Origin: Limnoperna fortunei
Lineage: Eukaryota; Mollusca; Bivalvia; Mytilida; Modiolidae
Length of the DNA: 64,000 bases
Reading direction: 5' to 3'
NCBI GenBank assembly: GCA_944474755.1
Contig: OX104117.1
Coordinates: 43,789,222-43,853,221, forward strand
Below are positions 57,180 through 64,000 of this stretch, one piece after another. A program made the translations under genes and the position numbers. The notes below the pieces were generated by a model. The model searched no databases. It had not been told where the DNA came from and saw only the letters and a program-made list of their open reading frames with translations. Positions within the stretch are counted from its first letter, which is position 1. Every line of letters begins with the position of its first letter.

Positions 57180-59160
57180 TATTATAATTTACTTTTTGTA
57201 AGCTTCAATGCTCATTTATTTGCTCCATATGCACAACATGTAAACTCATTTTGCATATCAGTAACTTGTCGTAAATAATCTTCACTGAGATTACAAATCA
57301 CATATTTGGTTATTGTGTTTGTCGAACAGATGTGTAAATCCAATGTACATTTTATCCACAGCCGATCCATATACATTATATGGACCGGCCCATATACTCC
57401 GGTGGTCTATATACGATTATTTGGACCGTTTATGCCTACAAAGAAATCATTGAAAAATAAATCTTCAAAGTATTGAAATGTGCAGACAAAACACGAAGCA
57501 TAAGAATTAATTTGAACTTTGCAACTGAATATCACGCTATAAAATCAAATTCTAAAAAATGTCAAATATTTCAATTGAAATTGTTTTGCCAATCAATCAA
57601 GATAAAGGTCAAGATACCATGGGAAATTCAATTGTAAAAATCATCCGTCAAGATAAAAAAAACACAACTGCCGACCTTTGATTTTTTTCACAAAATTTAT
57701 TGAATAAAGATTTCAATCATTTGATATTGAAATGTATCATGTTATTTGCATTAGGAAATGTTTTTGTCGAAATTTTTTTTTACATTACTTTAATCAGATA
57801 TTGACATTTTCCTGAAGTGTGCGTGTAATGAAAGAAACATGGCAGAGAAAATTACATTTGTAAAAAGTTTTTTCTAGGGTAATGGCATTAAGCGCAATCA
57901 AGTTCGGTTGTACAAATTGGGAGACAATGTTGTAGTAATGTTTACCAATAATTTTGCTTCCATTTTGTCAATAATTATTAAAATTACTGTTTGAAAATAT
58001 AATAAAGATGACTTTATATTATGAGTCGTCACTAAACATAACATTCGTATAATGATACCTTGATTATTTACTTGGTCTGGACAAAAGTTTTTAAAATTCA
58101 CCATATATGAAGGTAATAAAAATACCAAAAAACCAAGGAAACTGTCAAAAAAAAAAAACACAATCCACAATCAAAGAACAGCAATGGTCCTGACTTGGTA
58201 CAGGCATTTCAAAAGAAATGGTGATTAAACCAGGTTTTGTGGCATGCCAAATCTCCTGCTTCCATTAGAGTAAGCGAGTTGGTTTTTTGATGAAAATGGA
58301 TAGGTAATTAAAATAAACAACACCAACAGAAGAAGTGAAAAAATACTATAAAATGATCTAAACATCACAGTAAACAAAAAGTCAGTATTTGTATTCTACA
58401 ATACAAAAAGTCAAAATTGGTAGAACGAGCAAAAAGGCCATATTTGTCGAGTAAAACGAGCAACAAGATTGAAAACAGCATTTATGAAAACATTTATTCT
58501 ATATTTGTGTTCAAGCTGTTGCGCTGGACCACAATGTGTTAATGCATCACAGAATGACTATTATTAAGACGTTTATAAATAGCCAATATATAGTGCTTGT
58601 CTTTTTGCATTAATGAGATAATCAAATTCTTTTTGTTTTCAATCAAATTTTGTGGCACCACAGATTTAATAACTAGTAAGAGTGGCGGCAAATTTAGTCC
58701 ATAAAATTCAATCAATAAATTGCAGTGGCGCGTTGTTCATTATTTAAACGTCATAGCATATAATCTGAGAATATAATTATACAACTGAAGTATGGTCATA
58801 CTCTGTCTTCATTACAACAGTTTGTCCCAAGATATAAAAATTAACCATTTCAAGTCATATGTTTTTCATACAGGAACATACATAGCCGCAACACCAACCC
58901 CCGAAAAAAAACCAAACAAAATATTTTGTCATGGAGTCAAAAAAACTTTATTGGCGTACATCTTATCGAAGTTTGTAAAATATCATAAAAATCATTATCC
59001 ATGCAGTTGTAACTACATAATTTTGAATGAATATAAACCTTTATACTGCATTCTGATATATATGTCTATATGAGTTCATTATATTTTCATGTCCGTCCTG
59101 ATGAAAATGAATACAATTGCGGTAGTTTTTACATGTTACATATTATGCATTTCTAAAAAA
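57180..59160. other. AT-rich stretch, no gene
   Basis: No coding or RNA feature recognised. A short block at 57365-57425 repeats parts of the palindromic MITE. Confidence 0.4.
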
Positions 59161-59169
59161 ACATTATTG

Positions 59170-59262
59170 CTTGTTCTACGCCATTTCTAGCAATTTTCAG
59201 TGTCCAGTTTTTATTTAGGGCGGGGGCTGAAGTCAGAGTACCCCTAGACCTGCGGTAAAAGA
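59170..59262 (-). mobile_element. RUDI-like SINE fragment
   Basis: The minus-strand body and 3' end are visible: TCTAGCAATTTTCAGTGTCC and AGTTTTTATTTAGGGCGGGG. Heavily mutated. Confidence 0.5.
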
Positions 59263-59269
59263 CATTTTC

Positions 59270-59790
59270 TAAAAACAGATAAAAAGTTCACCCATGGATC
59301 AGGTAAACATTACAAACCAACAACAATCAACAGGCAAAATTATGAATAAAGAAAAAAAAAAAAACTTTAAACATCAGCAGTGAAATCGTGTTAATAGGAA
59401 GGTTAAATGTTCACCATGTTGTACACTTAGAATGCAGTCCTATCATTTTTGTAAAGATTTGGTTAGAACATTTGATCATATCCTATAATCATTATAAACC
59501 TAAATTAATCCTAATAATTTTGATTATTAAATTTATAAATAAAAAATGATTAAAGTAAAATATACGCCATCCACAGTAAAATAATCTCAGTAAACCGACA
59601 ATTTATTTTATAACACATCGTTTTACTTTTCATCTGCCTATGGAATTTAACAGCAATGCTATCTATATTGTCATACCATATTTTCTAGTTTTCTTTTTCA
59701 ATTCCGAAGAAAATATCTATTGTCTATTTTAATACAGACGCACACATTTAAATGTAAAATAAAAAAATTAACAAAGTTCTAACGTCGTAA
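59270..59790. other. AT-rich stretch, no gene
   Basis: Nothing recognised. Confidence 0.4.
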
Positions 59791-59794
59791 CACG

Positions 59795-60234
59795 TACACA
59801 GGGGAATTTTGTTCACGTGAATTTCACATGAAATTAATGTGAAATTCACGTGAAAAATTTGACTGAATTTCACGTTAAATGAGCAATTTAACGTGAATTT
59901 TACGTGAAGTTCACGTGAAAAATGTTCTCAACATTTTTAATGTTCTTTAACTTTCATGCAATTCTATAAATATTTAGAAATAAATTCTCATTTTTCCGAA
60001 TTTTCATGTGAAATTCACGTGAAAAAGTTAACGTGAAATTCAAGTGAGTTTCACATGATATCAACGTGAATTTCACGTGAAATTCATGTTAAATATATTT
60101 CACGTGAAATTCATGTTAAATATATTTCACGTGAAATTCACGTTAATATGCTCGTTTAACGTGAAAATCATGTGAACTTTTCACGTGAAATTCACGTTAA
60201 TCCTGATTTCACGTGAACAATATTTCCCTGTGTA
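59795..60234. mobile_element. Foldback element rich in TTCACGTGAA modules
   Basis: The ends TACACAGGGGAATTTTGTTC and its inverse GAACAATATTTCCCTGTGTA are terminal inverted repeats. The interior is packed with palindromic TTTCACGTGAAA-type modules; nine perfect CACGTG hexamers can be counted, besides many CACGTT, CATGTG and AACGTG variants. A non-repetitive spacer lies at about 59930-60000. CACGTG is the E-box bound by bHLH factors such as Myc/Max, USF and CLOCK/BMAL, but the modules may simply reflect foldback structure. Confidence 0.8.
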
Positions 60235-60239
60235 GATCA

Positions 60240-61990
60240 TGCAAATGTACTAGATCTTGGCCACTATAACTCTGTGATCAGCTATTACCTTATCATTCCA
60301 CTTAATCTTAATCACATTATTTCCTTTCAATGACTGAGCTGTATATTTGATAATTAATGAGATTAATGTCTGCTGAAATCAATAATAAAGCTACTGAAAA
60401 TGATTAAAACATCTACGATGTATTCATTTCACTTGTGACTTTACAATATAATTGAAATCTTCACATCATAGTTCATCTGAACATTATTAGATTAACAACC
60501 TCATCTAGATAAAAAATCTTTGTCATTATGTTTATTTAATTACATACGGCCGTGTACACAGTTCGTTATTATGTCTATACTTTTGAATAAAGGTACAGTT
60601 TATATAACAATATTGTTTTTTGTTCGCTTTTCCACAAACTTACCAAAGCAGAGAACAAAATAATGTTTATATATATGTTGCCCCCATGATGTCCCTTGTT
60701 AGACATTGACCCTATAGACTATGTACATTCGATTGACCCAGTTTTTATCGTATATCTTTGCATACGAGATATTAATCTACAGAAAGAATCCAAAAAGTCT
60801 TTAACGAAATTGCATCTCGATTACTTTTCCAATATTATACGTCTTTGAGATCTATAGGATTGCATCTCTAGTCAGACAAATAACAAATTAACTCATGGAT
60901 CATATAACGACTGACAACCGAAAAATTATACATGAACAATAAGCAGATAACACTTAAATAAATTGTAACACCCGAAATATGTCCTTTAGACAGAGATAAA
61001 AGTGTGGAAAATACCTTGTGTACATAGAATATTGGACATTTTGTTCTTGATACTGACTATATCACGGCATATATTAGGTGAGCCCGCAGGGTGAGCCTGA
61101 TACGTTAAAGCCGTGATTAAGTCTGCATCAAAAACAAAACGTCCTATAATCATTATTAGGAATATTCCTATTTGCAAGATAAATTCGTTGATAAATGCAG
61201 TACGTTGTTACTGACTTTATCAGCGGTACACATTAAAGGAAAAACAAATAACCGAGTGATTTGATGACGACAACTTTAACCTTTTGTAAAACTCCTTGAA
61301 TAAATTAAGATCCATATATCTGCAAACACAACACTGCCGGAAGTGCACAATTATTTCCAGAGGGAATGCCGAAACTAAAAATCGGTAAGACAAAAAAAAA
61401 AGATATGGGTGCTGGTATATTAACAAATATTTATCAATATGAAATAGCAACTGAGGTCTTTGTAATTCTTGTGACAATCTGGAAAATTTTTTCCACTGTG
61501 ATAAATAAAATATCAACAACACTGTTAGAGCTAAAGACCTAACAGAGATTGTGTAATATTGAAGTGTATGTTTCTGATTGTTTCCTGTTTAGTGACATTC
61601 GATTCTGTTCAAGTGTTTCTAAAACTGCACCATACGATCTTAAAATGCTGACTAGAGTAGTAATATTTCATGAAGTAGCTTGTTATATCCGAAATTATGT
61701 CTTTAATTGCAAGAACAGAATTGATTTTGCCATAGTGGACGCAATTAAAAGAGCACTTGGGATAAGACGTTAATAATAAATTAATGCTTTTGCAAATACA
61801 ATGTGCACAGCTGAGACAACAAGCTGCATGATGCGTTATTTTACCACAATTCAGGTATTATAACTGACTTGTTTCTGATTTATGTGTCATTTTCATTTGA
61901 TTTTCTTTTGATTCGTTTTAAAACCGATTCATAAGCTTTTTTTATGAATTTCCAAATATCGGCAATTTATTTCATTTAAGGACGGTTTTG
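60240..61990. other. AT-rich stretch, no gene
   Basis: A short inverted pair, ATCACGGC and GCCGTGAT, encloses GAGCCCGCAGGGTGAGCC near 61050-61118. Short frames on both strands have no known motif. Confidence 0.35.
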
Positions 61991-62006
61991 ATATTGGTCA
62001 TACTGC

Positions 62007-62303
62007 TTAAGGACAGACCATTTAACTTGAAAGGGGGGGGGCCTTGGTTTTTTGTTTTGGTCAGAAAATTTTTTCCGCGCAGGGCGCCGACAAAATATTT
62101 ATTTTTTGAAGACGTTGCGACAGAATTTTTTTTTTTTCATTATTAGCATTAATTTATATAGCAGAAATCCTTCTTCAGAATAATTTTTTTTCTTACCCTC
62201 TGCTTCCAAAATATTTTTTTCTTCAATAATCATTTTCAGAATATTTTTTTAGGAAAAAAACCAAGGCCCTCCCCCCCCTGCAAGTTAAATGGGCAATCCC
62301 TTA
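62007..62303. mobile_element. MITE with TTAGGGACGG-type ends, copy 2
   Basis: The left end TTAAGGACAGACCATTTAAC and right end CAAGTTAAATGGGCAATCCC are inverted. The G-run/CTTGGTTTTTT block and its inverse AAAAAACCAAGGCCCTCCCC match copy 1. Its interior is about 120 bp longer, with repeats of AGAATATTTTTTT. Confidence 0.78.
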
Positions 62304-62304
62304 C

Positions 62305-62570
62305 AGTTGTGATGATTATTCTATGTACTTAACTATTATCTTCGTTCATACTGCAATCGTCCTATCAGAGCAGCTTATTTGCGCTGACATAAAAACAAAA
62401 AGGATTCGGAAACAAGTTAAGAAAGCTTATATCAAGTCCGTTTCCTAATTGTTGAAAGAGTACTACATATTAAGATGAGTAAACATGCTTCATGCAGGAA
62501 ATATGTTTATATAATTTAACCTGTGTTTGACTATATATAACTTGGGAGTAAAAGAAATTTAAACACAAAT
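62305..62570. other. AT-rich, possibly LINE 3' UTR
   Basis: No feature of its own. It lies downstream of the minus-strand LINE remnant. Confidence 0.3.
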
Positions 62571-62574
62571 ATAA

Positions 62575-63125
62575 AAATCTGTAAAGTAGTGATGAAATGC
62601 AAGAAAAAATATGATATTGCTTAGAATCGTTTACTAGCTATGATGAAGTTTTGAGTTCTGTATTTTGTTCAAGCGTTAGGCTATCTGACCCAAATAGTAA
62701 AAGTTTACATCAACAGTTACATTTCAGTTAATAGTAAAAATGGTATTGTCTCTTATGGTTTAGTATATGTGGCAGTAAAGTAAGTAATGAGTAGTTGACT
62801 CAGTGTGTCCACACACAGTTGGGCGCGTCGACTAGATTACGTGAGAAAAGGTATTCGTTTAGAGAAGAACAGTTCGTGCGTAATCTAGAGTGGAATATTT
62901 GACCATGTCTAGAGCCAGCATAATAATAATTTAGAGGTAACTTATTACCTTGATTTCTTAAATTGTTTTTAAAAATATAAATAGAGGTAGAATTTCGAAT
63001 GTCAGGTGGGAGCTTGTTTCAGAGATTTATCGTGGAAGGTAGAAAGTAGTCCGAATAGAGGTTCTTCTAGTGAGTATTTCAGATATATTATTTGATTGTC
63101 GAGTAATTTTCAAAAGAAAACAAAA
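62575..63125 (-). pseudogene. Decayed LINE ORF2 C-terminus
   Basis: Minus strand, one main frame with several stops: DYFLPSTINL, a stop where Trp is expected, NKLPPDIRNSTSIYIFK, NNLRNQGNKLPLNYYY, then HSRLRTNCSSLNEYL, then after a frame break HTESTTHYLLYC. The final H-x4-C and preceding LRxxCSSLN match the C-terminal layout of the 24.6-kb LINE. They are probably related families at different stages of decay. No reverse-transcriptase core lies in the window. Confidence 0.75.
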
Positions 63126-63129
63126 AGAA

Positions 63130-64000
63130 ATAATGTACTGTGGGAGTTAATATGGTATGATAGAATGCAGGATGAACATAATATTAGTGTAGTGACTAGA
63201 CATAAACACAATGTAAGGAACACGAAACGGAGAAAGATCCTCACCTTTTCCTCGTAAGCTTCAAAGCCTCGTTCTAATATTGTGTTTATTATTAAGACAG
63301 TTTTTACAAGGCAAATGGATTCCAAAACGTTTCGCAAAAATAGCTATTTAAAAATCTTTAATTTGATATCTTAAACATTTTTTTTTTACAATTCAGGCTT
63401 TTATAATAATTCAACGCTATCTTCTGAAAGAAAGTCTGGAAAACATTCTAACCCGTACTCTAGTAACTAATATTTTGATAGAAATCTTTTTTCTATGGAA
63501 AGTCATTAATTATTTTGAATATGAATATTTAATTAGTTGTGACAGAGCTAACATTTTTTCGAATTTATCCAGAGAATAATCCGTATTTATTGTTTGAATA
63601 TATTATACTTTACGATTGCAAAAATATTCATCATACAATGAAAGTAATTAAGTTCATGTGTAACATTTTCATATAGGTTATAAGGCGAATTGTAAAATAA
63701 AATAGTAGTTAGATCCCAGAACTTTAAGATAAGAAAATGATTTATAATAATGCTGTCAAAGAATTCTCACAGACAATATGACGAGCATTGTATTGAGACA
63801 TTAGATATATAATGTTGCTGCGTCTGTCATATACATACAGTACAAGTTTAAAAGTCCAAGATAGGAAGTCGTCAAAAGTTTAATTCTTTAAATTGTAAAT
63901 CTAGCAATAAGTCAAGCCCTTTTTTCTATTCCTGGAATACGTTATAGTAAACAATGAATTAATTAGAAAACATTACAGAAAATAGAAGCTACAAATAACA
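63130..64000. other. AT-rich stretch, no gene
   Basis: May contain more decayed LINE sequence upstream of the 62.6-63.1 kb fragment, but nothing could be recognised. Confidence 0.35.

Overview
The window looks like a nuclear genomic segment of a bivalve mollusc. It is AT-rich and gene-poor, and it is packed with repeat families typical of mussel, clam and oyster genomes: tRNA-headed SINEs resembling the molluscan V-SINE family RUDI, decayed LINE fragments, foldback and MITE-like palindromes, and tandem satellites. The species cannot be told from the sequence. I see no bacterial, viral or organellar gene content.

Only one convincing intact gene is present: an SBK-family serine/threonine kinase on the minus strand (43991-45031). 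Its 346 residues lie in one coding exon, and a splice acceptor sits 24 nt upstream of the ATG, so a non-coding 5' exon probably lies further right. A second, weaker candidate is an unrecognised terminal exon on the minus strand (26014-26400). A frameshifted Crypton/DUF3504-like fragment (10393-10730) and four LINE remnants (24.6, 36.3-37.6, 56.1-57.0 and 62.6-63.1 kb) are dead coding sequence.

Layout. 1-3 kb: AT-rich, nothing recognised except a repeat fragment near 2.4 kb. 3.1-6.3 kb: a degenerate ~62-bp array split by an element made of 146-bp tandem units, then a ~491-bp tandem duplication. 7.0-10.15 kb: head-to-tail ~510-bp units in both orientations, bounded by (TA)n tracts; every complete unit carries a hammerhead self-cleaving ribozyme (five in total). 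10.4-22 kb: Crypton-like remnant, small tandem repeats, a complete SINE with target-site duplication, and palindromic MITEs. 22.8-24.6 kb: a 56-bp satellite interrupted by a double-palindrome insertion, then a LINE 3' end. 32.4-34.3 kb: three terminal-inverted-repeat or foldback elements. 35.4-37.6 kb: a SINE split by an insertion, then a LINE. 38.6-39.7 kb: a 1,092-bp transposon with ~250-bp terminal inverted repeats and a perfect 9-bp target-site duplication. 41.1-43.5 kb: a 69-bp tandem array and a SINE cluster. 44-45 kb: the kinase. 45-64 kb: mostly unrecognised AT-rich sequence with SINEs, MITEs, a CACGTG-rich foldback element and LINE remnants.

No pathway is encoded here. The most interesting system is the hammerhead-ribozyme array, which fits a Penelope-like-element pseudo-LTR or a metazoan retrozyme able to give ~510-nt self-cleaved, possibly circular, RNAs.
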